Source of the DNA: Methanosarcinales archaeon
GTDB taxonomy: Archaea; Halobacteriota; Methanosarcinia; Methanosarcinales; EX4572-44
Length of the DNA: 10,905 nt
NCBI GenBank assembly: GCA_004212095.1
Contig: RXIJ01000057.1
Coordinates: forward strand, 1 to 10,905
Reading direction: 5' to 3'
Position numbers and translations under genes: made by a program
The notes under the pieces: model-generated
Told to the model about the DNA's origin: nothing
The model's database searches: none
The model's input: only the letters and a program-made list of their open reading frames with translations
Shown: one piece after another, positions 1 through 6,471 of the stretch
How the letters are laid out: every line of letters begins with the position of its first letter
Numbering within the stretch: the first letter of the stretch is position 1

Positions 1-41
1 CCATCAGTATTATTCTCCAAACATTACACATTCGATTAAAG

Positions 42-1424
42 TTAAAAATTTCTTTTCCATCCTATGCTTCGGTAGGTAATCCCTTCTTTAAGAAATATCT
101 CCGGATCATATATTCTTCTTCCGTCTATAATTACCGGATTTTTATTCATCAGCGTTTTAAATATTCCAGGTTCGAGTTTTTTAAAATCCTCCCATTCGTT
201 CTGGATGATTACAATGTCCTTATCCTTGATAGCCTCTTCAATGCTTCTTGCAAAATTTATTGGAGAAAAATCCTGATGGAATAACCTTCTAAAATTATTC
301 ACAGCTTTTGGTTCCGGGTCATATCCGGTTACCCTGCATCCCTTCTCAAGTAATTTCATCAGTATGGGTAGCGCCCTTGTTTCTCTCACATCGTCTGTGT
401 CCGGTTTGAATGACAAGCCCAGGATGCAGACATCCTTATCTTTAAGGTCTCCTGCTGCGCTTTCTGCCAATTCAACAGCACGAAGCGGTTGCTCTTCATT
501 TATCAGCAGCACAGAATCAAGCAGAGGCACCTTTAATCCTTTTGATCGCGAAGCAGAGGCAATCGCTTTTACATCTTTCGGGAAGCATGACCCTCCAAAC
601 CCGACACCAGCCCTCAAAAACCCCGGGTTGATCCTGTAATCCAGACCCACCCCTTCCATTACTTCATACACATCTACCCCAAACTTCTCGCATATATTTG
701 CCATCTCATTTGCAAAGGATATTTTTGTTGCAAGCAGACTGTTTGAGGCATATTTTATCATTTCCGCGGTTTTTATTCCAACTTTCAACCTTGGGATTTT
801 CTCATCAAAATCACGGTACAATTCCATCAAAACATCCCCGCTTTTTTTATCCAGCTCACCAATAACGATCCTATCCGGATTCAATGCACCGGCAAGCGCA
901 CTTCCCTGCAACAGAAACTCCGGATTCGAACAGCCACCAAAATTCACTCCTCTTTTCTTTGATGAATGCTCTTCGATCAGTTTTAGTATAATATCCCCTG
1001 TGGTACCTGGAACAATTGTGCTCTTTGATACAACCAGATGATATTTTTTCTTGTCATTTAAAGCAGCTCCAATATCCATAGATGCTTTCTTTATATACTC
1101 AAGGTTCATCGAACCATCAGGATTCGGGGGCGTGCCAACACAGATAAAGGTGATATCGGTATTCCGGATAGATTTATAATAGAGAGGCAGGTTCTCTGAA
1201 TCATTAGACGGCTTAAAGAGTCCCCTCAACAAGCCTCCGGATACCAGATCATTTACGAGACTATCCAATCCCGGCTCATAGAATGGAGGTTTTCCGTTGT
1301 TCAGTGCATTAACCCTTTCTTTGTCTATATCTGCTACAATAACCTCATGCCCGTGCTCAGCAAAAGCGACACCTGTAACCAAACCAACAGGGCCTATACC
1401 AATAATACTCACCTTTAATTTCAA
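42..1424 (-). CDS. ugd: UDP-glucose/nucleotide-sugar 6-dehydrogenase
   Basis: Cytosolic NAD-dependent enzyme that oxidises the C6 hydroxyl of a UDP-sugar, probably UDP-glucose to UDP-glucuronate, supplying surface glycans. Seen in the 460-residue product: Rossmann motif GIGPVGLVTG (9-18), FYEPGL (48-53), ICVGTPP (94-100), SKSTIVPGTT (133-142), NPEFLLQGSA (167-176), helix with K224 and N228, catalytic-cysteine motif GFGGSCFPKD (Cys280), and the C-terminal UDP-binding domain starting with GLSFKPDTDDVRE (~334). Length and motif order are normal and nothing is missing. The start is a TTG, preceded at 7 nt by GAGGTG, so I accept the non-ATG start. It is transcribed divergently from the DP1 gene. 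FYEPGL and the Cys motif favour UDP-glucose, but UDP-ManNAc or related dehydrogenases share the fold, so the substrate is inferred. Confidence 0.93.
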   Translation of the reverse strand: MKLKVSIIGIGPVGLVTGVAFAEHGHEVIVADIDKERVNALNNGKPPFYEPGLDSLVNDLVSGGLLRGLFKPSNDSENLPLYYKSIRNTDITFICVGTPPNPDGSMNLEYIKKASMDIGAALNDKKKYHLVVSKSTIVPGTTGDIILKLIEEHSSKKRGVNFGGCSNPEFLLQGSALAGALNPDRIVIGELDKKSGDVLMELYRDFDEKIPRLKVGIKTAEMIKYASNSLLATKISFANEMANICEKFGVDVYEVMEGVGLDYRINPGFLRAGVGFGGSCFPKDVKAIASASRSKGLKVPLLDSVLLINEEQPLRAVELAESAAGDLKDKDVCILGLSFKPDTDDVRETRALPILMKLLEKGCRVTGYDPEPKAVNNFRRLFHQDFSPINFARSIEEAIKDKDIVIIQNEWEDFKKLEPGIFKTLMNKNPVIIDGRRIYDPEIFLKEGITYRSIGWKRNF

Positions 1425-1431
1425 TACTTCA

Positions 1432-1437
1432 CACCTC
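1432..1437 (-). promoter_or_regulatory. Shine-Dalgarno site that fixes a TTG start
   Basis: GAGGTG on the minus strand, complementary to the archaeal 16S 3' end (CACCUC), ends 7 nt before the TTG at 1424. No ATG near this position is in frame, so this site is the main support for the TTG start of the dehydrogenase. Confidence 0.7.
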
Positions 1438-1488
1438 TAAACTCTTGTCTAATTCCTGCATACTCTTCTGTGTGGTGTGTATCCAGGC

Positions 1489-1497
1489 AATTTAAAC
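1489..1497 (-). promoter_or_regulatory. Possible TATA box for the dehydrogenase gene
   Basis: GTTTAAATT on the minus strand lies about 65 nt before the TTG start. Initiation about 27 nt downstream would leave a ~40-nt leader containing the GAGGTG site. The match to an archaeal TATA box is only moderate. The rest of the 1425-1677 intergenic region shows no gene. Confidence 0.3.
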
Positions 1498-1640
1498 GTG
1501 ATACGACTCCTTTTATGCTTTTTAACATCGAATGTACATTTTTTTATTGATACTTATAACCTGTCTTTCAAAGATAGTCCGGATTCATAATCATTTATTG
1601 CAAAATTTTATGTAGGGTACAGTTAAGACTATGGAAAGTA

Positions 1641-1649
1641 GATATATTA
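1641..1649 (+). promoter_or_regulatory. TATA box of the DP1 gene, near-leaderless transcript
   Basis: GATATATTA, preceded by the purine-rich BRE-like GGAAAGTA, is centred about 33 nt before the ATG at 1678. There is no Shine-Dalgarno sequence before that ATG. Together these suggest a transcript starting within a few bases of the start codon. Confidence 0.5.
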
Positions 1650-1677
1650 CTAGATAGCTACTGGTATAATTACCGAC

Positions 1678-3216
1678 ATGATTGAATCAGACATCATAAA
1701 AACGTTCGCGCGAGCGGGTTATCAACTGAACGCAGAGGCACTGAAAACACTGGTGGAAAGCGAAAGCACGAGCGACATAATTAACACAATATTAAATCGT
1801 ATCGACACAAACACCATTGTAGTAAGCCTAGATCACATCACAAGCTTCAATTACGCAGCAGAACAAAAAACGTCACATCCGTACGATCCCTACACCCCAA
1901 CAAGACCAAAAACCGAGGAAGAGCTAACAAACCCCCAGTACACAGGATATAAAGAAAATGATGAAAACGATACCTGTGAGATAGATATTTTATCAGACAT
2001 TACAAACCAGTCAACCTGCATCGGCGAATATGAAGAATTCGTTCAGTACTTCAGGGACAGATACAGCCGTCTTAGTGAACTAATCAGAAAACGGGTGGAC
2101 AGCAGACCAATAGAAAGTCTGAAAAAACAACATCGCGGCGATGACAGGGAGAACATTTCAATCATTGGGATGGTAAAAGATATAAAAACTACATCCAATG
2201 GACACAAATTAATAGAACTTGAAGACCCAACAGGAACTATTCCAGCACTAATACTCAAAAAGGACGAAAAACTCCTGCAGGTAGCTTCTCACGTACTCTA
2301 CGATGAAGTAGTAGGCATAACAGGCAGCCCAGCACGGGATCGGGAACTATTCATTGCAAGTGACATCGTCTGGCCAGAGATTCCGGCCATCGGGTACAGC
2401 CTCAAAAACATGGAAACCAAAAAATCTGGAAAAAAGGCAGTTCTCATCTCAGATATGCATGTGGGGAGTAATACATTCCTCGAGGACGCATGGCTGCGAT
2501 TTATAAGCTGGCTGCGCGGGGAGATTAACGACGAAAAAACTCCTGCATCAGATAATATCAAATACCTTGTAATAGCAGGAGACATTGTAGACGGTATTGG
2601 CATATATCCAGGCCAGGATAAAGAACTGTTGATAAACGACGTCTACGCACAATATGAACAGGCAGCAGAATACCTAAGAGAGATACCAAAACACATAAAC
2701 ATTGTAATCTCACCTGGAAACCACGACGCAGTCCGCCAGGCAGAACCACAACCCTGTCTCCCGGACGAAATAACCAGACTATTCAACAAAAATAACACAA
2801 CATTTGTAGGCAACCCGGCGATGGTTGGGCTTGATGGCATAAAAATATTAATCTACCACGGTCGTTCGATAGACGACTTCGTAGCAGCCATGCCAAACGT
2901 AAACTATAGAGACCCAACGATTGCAATGAAAGAGATGCTCAAGCGAAGACACCTCTCACCAATCTACGGCAGCAGAGTCATGATAGCACCAGAAAAAAAA
3001 GACCATTTCGTAATAGATAAAATCCCGGACATCCTCCACTGTGGACATGTACACACAGCAAACATAAGCAAGTATCGCAACGTCACACTGATTAACAGCG
3101 GCACATGGCAGAGCCAGACAGAATTTCAAAAACGCGTCAACCTGAAACCAGACCCGGCAATGGCAACCACAGTAGACCTGAACACACTACAAACACAGAT
3201 GATCAAGTTTCTGTAG
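1678..3216 (+). CDS. polB: DNA polymerase D (Pol II) small subunit DP1
   Basis: Small subunit of the archaeal replicative polymerase PolD. It pairs with the large catalytic subunit DP2 (not in this window) and supplies the 3'-5' proofreading exonuclease. The 512 residues show, in order: a helical N-terminus; a low-complexity linker (~65-110); an OB fold (~158-235, IIGMVKDIKT...LEDPTGTIPALI); and a calcineurin-like phosphoesterase domain with SDMHVGS (D259, H261), AGDIVDG (D302), PGNHD (N348, H349), YHG (H394) and HCGHVH (H457, H459), then NSGTWQSQTEFQKR. All metal ligands are present, so nuclease activity is expected, unlike the inactivated eukaryotic homologues. Length is typical. The ATG lacks an SD and follows a TATA box closely, fitting a leaderless mRNA. 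The gene is also called polD1 or dp1. Confidence 0.96.
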   Translation: MIESDIIKTFARAGYQLNAEALKTLVESESTSDIINTILNRIDTNTIVVSLDHITSFNYAAEQKTSHPYDPYTPTRPKTEEELTNPQYTGYKENDENDTCEIDILSDITNQSTCIGEYEEFVQYFRDRYSRLSELIRKRVDSRPIESLKKQHRGDDRENISIIGMVKDIKTTSNGHKLIELEDPTGTIPALILKKDEKLLQVASHVLYDEVVGITGSPARDRELFIASDIVWPEIPAIGYSLKNMETKKSGKKAVLISDMHVGSNTFLEDAWLRFISWLRGEINDEKTPASDNIKYLVIAGDIVDGIGIYPGQDKELLINDVYAQYEQAAEYLREIPKHINIVISPGNHDAVRQAEPQPCLPDEITRLFNKNNTTFVGNPAMVGLDGIKILIYHGRSIDDFVAAMPNVNYRDPTIAMKEMLKRRHLSPIYGSRVMIAPEKKDHFVIDKIPDILHCGHVHTANISKYRNVTLINSGTWQSQTEFQKRVNLKPDPAMATTVDLNTLQTQMIKFL

Positions 3217-3257
3217 ACTGATATTGTTATGGAGCTTCTTTACATTACACAACAATG

Positions 3258-3276
3258 TTTAAGTACGGTTAAGTAC
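3258..3276 (+). promoter_or_regulatory. S6e promoter with helically phased direct repeat
   Basis: TTAAGTAC occurs at 3259-3266 and again at 3269-3276, exactly 10 bp apart. GTACTT in inverted orientation follows at 3288-3293. The first copy (TTTAAGTA, 3258-3265) is a plausible TATA box that would give a leader of about 30 nt before the S6e ATG. The second copy and the inverted half-site could be a protein-binding site. The spacing is seen; the function is inferred. Confidence 0.4.
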
Positions 3277-3316
3277 AACCGGTAGCAGTACTTGTATACA
3301 ATAGGTGAGTGATTAA

Positions 3317-3736
3317 ATGGCAGATTTTAGGACAGTGATATCAGACCAGCAAACAGGAAAATCATACCAGATCGAGGTAACTGGAAGCCAGGCAAACAAA
3401 TTTCTTGGAAAGAAATTAGGAGACACAATCGAAGGCAGTGCAACAGGATTGGCAGGATACAGCCTTAAAATCACCGGAGGAACTGATAAAGATGGATTTC
3501 CATTGCGTAAAGACTTACCAGGTTCGCAAAGACGAAAGCTACTACTATCAAAAAGCACTGGTTTCAAACCAAAAGTAAATGGTCTACGCAAGAGAAAAGC
3601 AGTTCGGGGAAGAGATATTTCAAGCTATGTTGGCCAAATAAACCTGGTGGTTGCAGAATATGGCAAAAAAACAATAGAAGAAATTTTCGCGCCATCAAAG
3701 GAAGAGACATCGGAAGCCAACAAAAGCGGTGAATGA
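3317..3736 (+). CDS. rps6e: 30S ribosomal protein S6e
   Basis: Archaeal/eukaryotic-type small-subunit ribosomal protein. Family motifs in the 139-residue product: ITGGTDKDGFPLR (52-64), the basic stretch RKRKAVRG (91-98), and ISSYVGQINL (101-110). It ends in an acidic, Lys/Glu/Ser-rich tail (~127-139); the long phosphorylated tail of eukaryotic S6 is absent, as expected for archaea. The ATG at 3317 is preceded at 8 nt by GGTGA, a good archaeal Shine-Dalgarno match. The gene follows DP1 after 100 bp but appears to have its own promoter. The infB or aIF2-gamma genes often found next to S6e in archaea are not seen here; downstream is a 360-bp stretch without a convincing gene. Confidence 0.96.
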   Translation: MADFRTVISDQQTGKSYQIEVTGSQANKFLGKKLGDTIEGSATGLAGYSLKITGGTDKDGFPLRKDLPGSQRRKLLLSKSTGFKPKVNGLRKRKAVRGRDISSYVGQINLVVAEYGKKTIEEIFAPSKEETSEANKSGE

Positions 3737-3797
3737 CTGCTTACGTAAGAAAATTCACAAATACTAATTTATCTAAACTGTACTATTTTTCAAGAAA

Positions 3798-3838
3798 CTG
3801 CACAACTTCGTGTGCAGAACTGCATACTTCGTATGTAG
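3798..3838 (+). repeat. Pair of adjacent hairpins after S6e
   Basis: Two short palindromes 2 nt apart. CTGCACA/TGTGCAG (7 bp, loop ACTTCG) spans 3798-3817. CTGCATAC/GTATGTAG (8 bp with one G-U, loop TTC) spans 3820-3838. A T5 run precedes them at 3786. They could end or stabilise the S6e transcript, or be members of a small palindrome family: a nearly identical hairpin lies at 6382-6400. Confidence 0.5.
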
Positions 3839-3925
3839 AGATACCGGTAACTTGTGAGTTCCCTGACACAACTTCAGCTATCAACATTTTTCAACTGGAT
3901 CAAACTAATATAATTACAAAAAAAC

Positions 3926-4065
3926 CTGATAAAAATTTTAGGTCTGCTTAGGCAACACGCCTTCCCATAACAAAATCAAGGGAACCTCACCAGATAGTGA
4001 AAGACCTGTCAAATTAGAAATACGAAATTTGGGGGGGTAATTTGACAGCCTCGAGTTGATAGCCC
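3926..4065 (+). repeat. ~140-bp intergenic repeat, copy 1
   Basis: Aligns along its length, with one or two gaps, to 7852-7989, at roughly three quarters identity by eye. The best blocks are TCTGCTTAGGCAACA (near 3943), CCATAAC, AATTAGAAA and TAATTTGACAGCCTC (4038-4052). Near its end is an 11-bp inverted repeat, CTGTCAAATTA (4006-4016) with TAATTTGACAG (4038-4048), enclosing a G7 run (4031-4037). It ends 15 bp before the TATA box of the exported-protein gene. With the hairpins at 3798-3838 it fills the gene-free stretch 3737-4097. It may be a regulatory element, a structured RNA or a decayed mobile sequence; I see no coding potential in it. Confidence 0.65.
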
Positions 4066-4080
4066 GGTTTAATCATAATG

Positions 4081-4090
4081 TTAAAATATA
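4081..4090 (+). promoter_or_regulatory. TATA box of the exported-protein gene
   Basis: TTAAAATATA is centred about 27 nt before the ATG at 4113. It therefore predicts initiation at or next to that ATG. It is too close to the upstream in-frame ATG at 4098 to serve it, so it decides the start in favour of 4113. Confidence 0.5.
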
Positions 4091-4112
4091 GCCTGTTATG
4101 TATAGAGCTACA

Positions 4113-4982
4113 ATGGACAACAAAGGCGCTAAAATCCTTGCTATATTTCTGGTATCAACAATGGTGTTATCATCCATTGCATATTTTGTAGGAAACACTG
4201 ATGAAAACCAGATTAATGAGACTCTTCCGACAGATGAACCCACTGACTTTTTCGATGTTGGTGGACAGTTGATAAGTGAACCATTCACATCAATGCAGGA
4301 TGCACTTAAAATAACACCTTCCGGAGCAGTGCATGCAGAATATGTTGACCTGGAGGCAGTGGCAAACACTTCAATGGAACCGTTTGTTTTGAGCCAACTC
4401 CAGGGCGAAGGTCTGCCTGTCGAACAGTTAAACAAACTCTATGATGCAAACACCGATTGCATATATTTCGCAGGTTTTAACAGCAGTTTTGTATTAATGA
4501 CTATATTCAAGCCGCAGTATGTAACATTTCATTTTGTTGCAACGCCATACAGGTACTATAATCTTCTGCTGCGGCAGGACACCGATGCCACAAACGTGAT
4601 GGGTAATCCAACCATATACGGGGCACAAAACGATGTGATTAACACACTTGACGTAATCGATGGAGTCACCAACCACACATCCTATGATGACTATGAGGCA
4701 GTACTCACAAAAGCGCCACCAGCGGAATATCAACGAATCACAAACAGCGTCCCTTTTGCAGAACAGTTCTATCTCGGACTAACGAATCAGGAAAATAATA
4801 CGGTTCTTAGAACAACCATCTATTATAACTTGAACGAAACAGCACGATTGAAATTAGAGGCATTACAGCAAAACAGTACAAAGAGGGGATTTAGTGAATA
4901 TAATATTACAACAGCAGATAACCTAACAGTGGTTAATATCAAATCTACATTCTTAAACGTAATAAGCGAAGACGATCGTTAG
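4113..4982 (+). CDS. Membrane-anchored, sequon-rich extracellular protein of unknown function
   Basis: I do not recognise a family. The product (289 residues from the chosen ATG) starts MDNKGAK, followed by a hydrophobic segment (ILAIFLVSTMVLSSIAYFV). This is a signal anchor or uncleaved signal peptide, with no lipobox Cys. The remainder is hydrophilic and presumably outside the cell. It carries nine Asn-X-Ser/Thr sequons (NET, NTS, NSS, NHT, NNT, NET, NST, NIT, NLT), as expected for an N-glycosylated archaeal surface protein, and a single Cys. Start: no SD is present. The TATA box at 4081-4090 fits a leaderless ATG at 4113; an in-frame ATG at 4098 would add MYRAT. It has its own promoter and is separated from dnaJ by 158 bp, so no operon partner suggests a role. 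The gene itself is confident, the function unknown. Confidence 0.85.
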   Translation: MDNKGAKILAIFLVSTMVLSSIAYFVGNTDENQINETLPTDEPTDFFDVGGQLISEPFTSMQDALKITPSGAVHAEYVDLEAVANTSMEPFVLSQLQGEGLPVEQLNKLYDANTDCIYFAGFNSSFVLMTIFKPQYVTFHFVATPYRYYNLLLRQDTDATNVMGNPTIYGAQNDVINTLDVIDGVTNHTSYDDYEAVLTKAPPAEYQRITNSVPFAEQFYLGLTNQENNTVLRTTIYYNLNETARLKLEALQQNSTKRGFSEYNITTADNLTVVNIKSTFLNVISEDDR

Positions 4983-5004
4983 GTCCTGCTGGACAAGACA
5001 TTAA

Positions 5005-5051
5005 GCAGTATGCAGACGCTAACAGGTTTGTGTTAACTAGCAGATGCTGCT
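5005..5051 (+). repeat. Small palindromes after the exported-protein gene
   Basis: The stretch holds GCAGTATGCAG (5005-5015), TAACA/TGTTA around 5020-5035, and AGCAG/CTGCT with a 3-nt loop (5039-5051). GCAGTATGCAG matches the arm of the hairpin at 6382-6400. They may form weak terminator structures. No strong T-run follows. Confidence 0.3.
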
Positions 5052-5089
5052 TACAAAAGCTATTTACGAATTAATAAACCATAGCAAAG

Positions 5090-5105
5090 TTTATACTTTC
5101 GTATA
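5090..5105 (+). promoter_or_regulatory. dnaJ promoter with an inverted repeat over the TATA box
   Basis: TTTATACTT (5090-5098) is a good TATA box. It would give initiation near 5118 and a leader of ~22 nt carrying AGGT (5131-5134) 6 nt before the ATG. TATAC-TTTC-GTATA (5092-5105) makes a perfect 5-bp inverted repeat across it. CAAAGTT occurs on both sides (5085-5091 and 5112-5118). A heat-shock or other regulator could bind here; that part is inference. Confidence 0.45.
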
Positions 5106-5140
5106 CATTAACAAAGTTGTTCTTTTGACAAGGTTATAAG

Positions 5141-6298
5141 ATGGCACAGAAAAGAGATTACTACGAGATACTTGGCATACCAAAGACTGCAAATGTTGAC
5201 GAGATGAAGAAGGCATATCGGAAGCTTGCAATGAAATACCATCCCGATAAAAACAAGTCTCCTGATGCAGAAGACAGGTTTAAAGAAATATCAGAAGCTT
5301 ATGGTGTGCTCTCAGATGAAACAAAACGCAAACAATACGATCAATTTGGACATGCTGGAATAGACAGCAAATACTCAAGGGAAGATATATTTAAAAATAT
5401 TCACTTTGAGGACTTTTTTGGTGGTGGGGGCGGCAGCGGCAGCGGCAGCATATTCGACATATTTTTTGGTGGTGGGGGAGGGAGCGCAAGAGAGCATCGG
5501 CCACAACAGGGAGATGACCTCATCTACAGATTGCAGGTACCATTTAAAACAGCAGTATTTGGTGTAAAAAGGGTTGTTGAACTACTCAAAACTGAAACAT
5601 GCGGTGTTTGCAGCGGCAGCGGAACAAAACCTGGAACCACACCAAAAACATGCAAAGTTTGCGGCGGGACAGGTCAGGTACAGCGTACCCAGAACACCCC
5701 CTTCGGCAGATTTATGACCTCAAGCACCTGCACAGCCTGCCATGGAACTGGAAAAGTAATAGACCATCCATGTACAACCTGCCATGGAAGTGGGGTTGTG
5801 AAGCGCAAGAAAAGAATATCAGTAAAAATACCTGCAGGAATAAGTAGCGGCTCAAGACTACGCATCAGCGGTGAAGGTGAAGCAGGAAAACTTGGGGGAC
5901 CTCCTGGCGACCTCTATGTTGATATATATATCAATCCGGATCCAATCTTCAAACGAGATGGTGATGATACAGTAGTCAAGCAATCAATAAGCATTACCCA
6001 GGCATCACTTGGCAGTGAAATCAAAGTATCAACACTCGATGGAGATGTGAAAATAAAAATACCACATGGTACACAGACCGGAAAGATCTTTAGAATAAAA
6101 GGCAAAGGAGTACCGCATTTGCATGGATATGGACGCGGTGATCAGCTTGTGGTTGTTACAGTTAAAACACCTGAAAAGCTTACTGCACACCAGAAGGAGT
6201 TGTTGAGACAGCTTGCACAATCCTTTGGAGAAACAATTCACAGCAAGTCTGGTGGCATCCTCGACAAGGTAGTAAATGGTGTCAAGGAACATTTATAA
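5141..6298 (+). CDS. dnaJ: Chaperone protein DnaJ (type I Hsp40)
   Basis: Cytosolic co-chaperone that binds unfolded proteins and stimulates the DnaK ATPase. The 385 residues contain every type I part: J domain (5-68) with the HPD motif at 34-36; a Gly/Phe region (~90-115) with two very Gly-rich runs; four zinc-binding CxxCxGxG motifs (C154/C157, C171/C174, C197/C200, C211/C214); and the C-terminal substrate-binding and dimerisation domains (~220-370). Length is normal for the family. The ATG at 5141 has AGGT 6 nt upstream and a TATA box near 5090. In many Methanosarcinales grpE, dnaK and dnaJ sit together. Here neither grpE nor dnaK is next to dnaJ, which has its own promoter. The last codons and the stop lie inside a 40-bp segment that is duplicated 154 bp downstream. 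Confidence 0.97.
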   Translation: MAQKRDYYEILGIPKTANVDEMKKAYRKLAMKYHPDKNKSPDAEDRFKEISEAYGVLSDETKRKQYDQFGHAGIDSKYSREDIFKNIHFEDFFGGGGGSGSGSIFDIFFGGGGGSAREHRPQQGDDLIYRLQVPFKTAVFGVKRVVELLKTETCGVCSGSGTKPGTTPKTCKVCGGTGQVQRTQNTPFGRFMTSSTCTACHGTGKVIDHPCTTCHGSGVVKRKKRISVKIPAGISSGSRLRISGEGEAGKLGGPPGDLYVDIYINPDPIFKRDGDDTVVKQSISITQASLGSEIKVSTLDGDVKIKIPHGTQTGKIFRIKGKGVPHLHGYGRGDQLVVVTVKTPEKLTAHQKELLRQLAQSFGETIHSKSGGILDKVVNGVKEHL

Positions 6299-6317
6299 AA
6301 CTTAAGGCTGCACATCT
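6278..6317 (+). repeat. 40-bp direct duplication, copy 1 (dnaJ 3' end)
   Basis: This segment contains the last seven dnaJ codons, the TAA and 19 bp of flank. It matches 6432-6471 at 37 of 40 positions (differences at 6281, 6310 and 6313) with a constant offset of 154 bp. Similarity stops abruptly at its right edge and within a few bases of its left edge. Confidence 0.85.
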
Positions 6318-6381
6318 TGATTGCTAGCGCAATTGAGAGTTGATTTTTGCACAAAGAAGTTTGCGCAGTTGCTGGTAATTT

Positions 6382-6400
6382 CTGCATACGCAGTATGCAG
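6382..6400 (+). repeat. Perfect 8-bp hairpin between convergent genes
   Basis: CTGCATAC-GCA-GTATGCAG is a perfect stem with a 3-nt loop. It lies in the 114 bp separating the two copies of the 40-bp duplication, between the convergent dnaJ and radical SAM genes. The stem is almost the same as the one at 3820-3838. It could be a bidirectional terminator or a palindrome-family repeat. The same 114 bp also contains GAGAGTT twice (6334 and 6414) in similar contexts. Confidence 0.5.
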
Positions 6401-6431
6401 TGCTTGCATAATCGAGAGTTATTTCCATACA

Positions 6432-6471
6432 GGTATCAAGGAACATTTATAAAACTTAAGGCTACAAATCT
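6432..6471 (+). repeat. 40-bp direct duplication, copy 2 (radical SAM 3' end)
   Basis: Second copy of the segment at 6278-6317. On the minus strand it holds the last codons and the TAG of the radical SAM gene. Each copy thus overlaps the 3' end of a different gene. This implies that the two genes were once almost adjacent tail to tail, before about 154 bp were gained. Confidence 0.85.

Noticed and set aside
2043..2840. Several minus-strand open frames within the DP1 gene
   Set aside because: All are antisense to strongly conserved phosphoesterase motifs, and none has a start signal or a domain.
3798..3838. Possible start of a CRISPR array (two adjacent similar hairpins)
   Set aside because: Only two units, with no spacer-like regular spacing and no further copies.
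3733..3951. A 72-codon open frame overlapping the S6e stop by ATGA, as in translational coupling
   Set aside because: It runs through the two hairpins and into the ~140-bp repeat. Its predicted product is low in charge pattern and unlike any domain, and copy 2 of the repeat has no matching frame.
4031..4037. G7 run as a phase-variation tract
   Set aside because: It is not in a coding region nor between promoter elements, and is absent from repeat copy 2.
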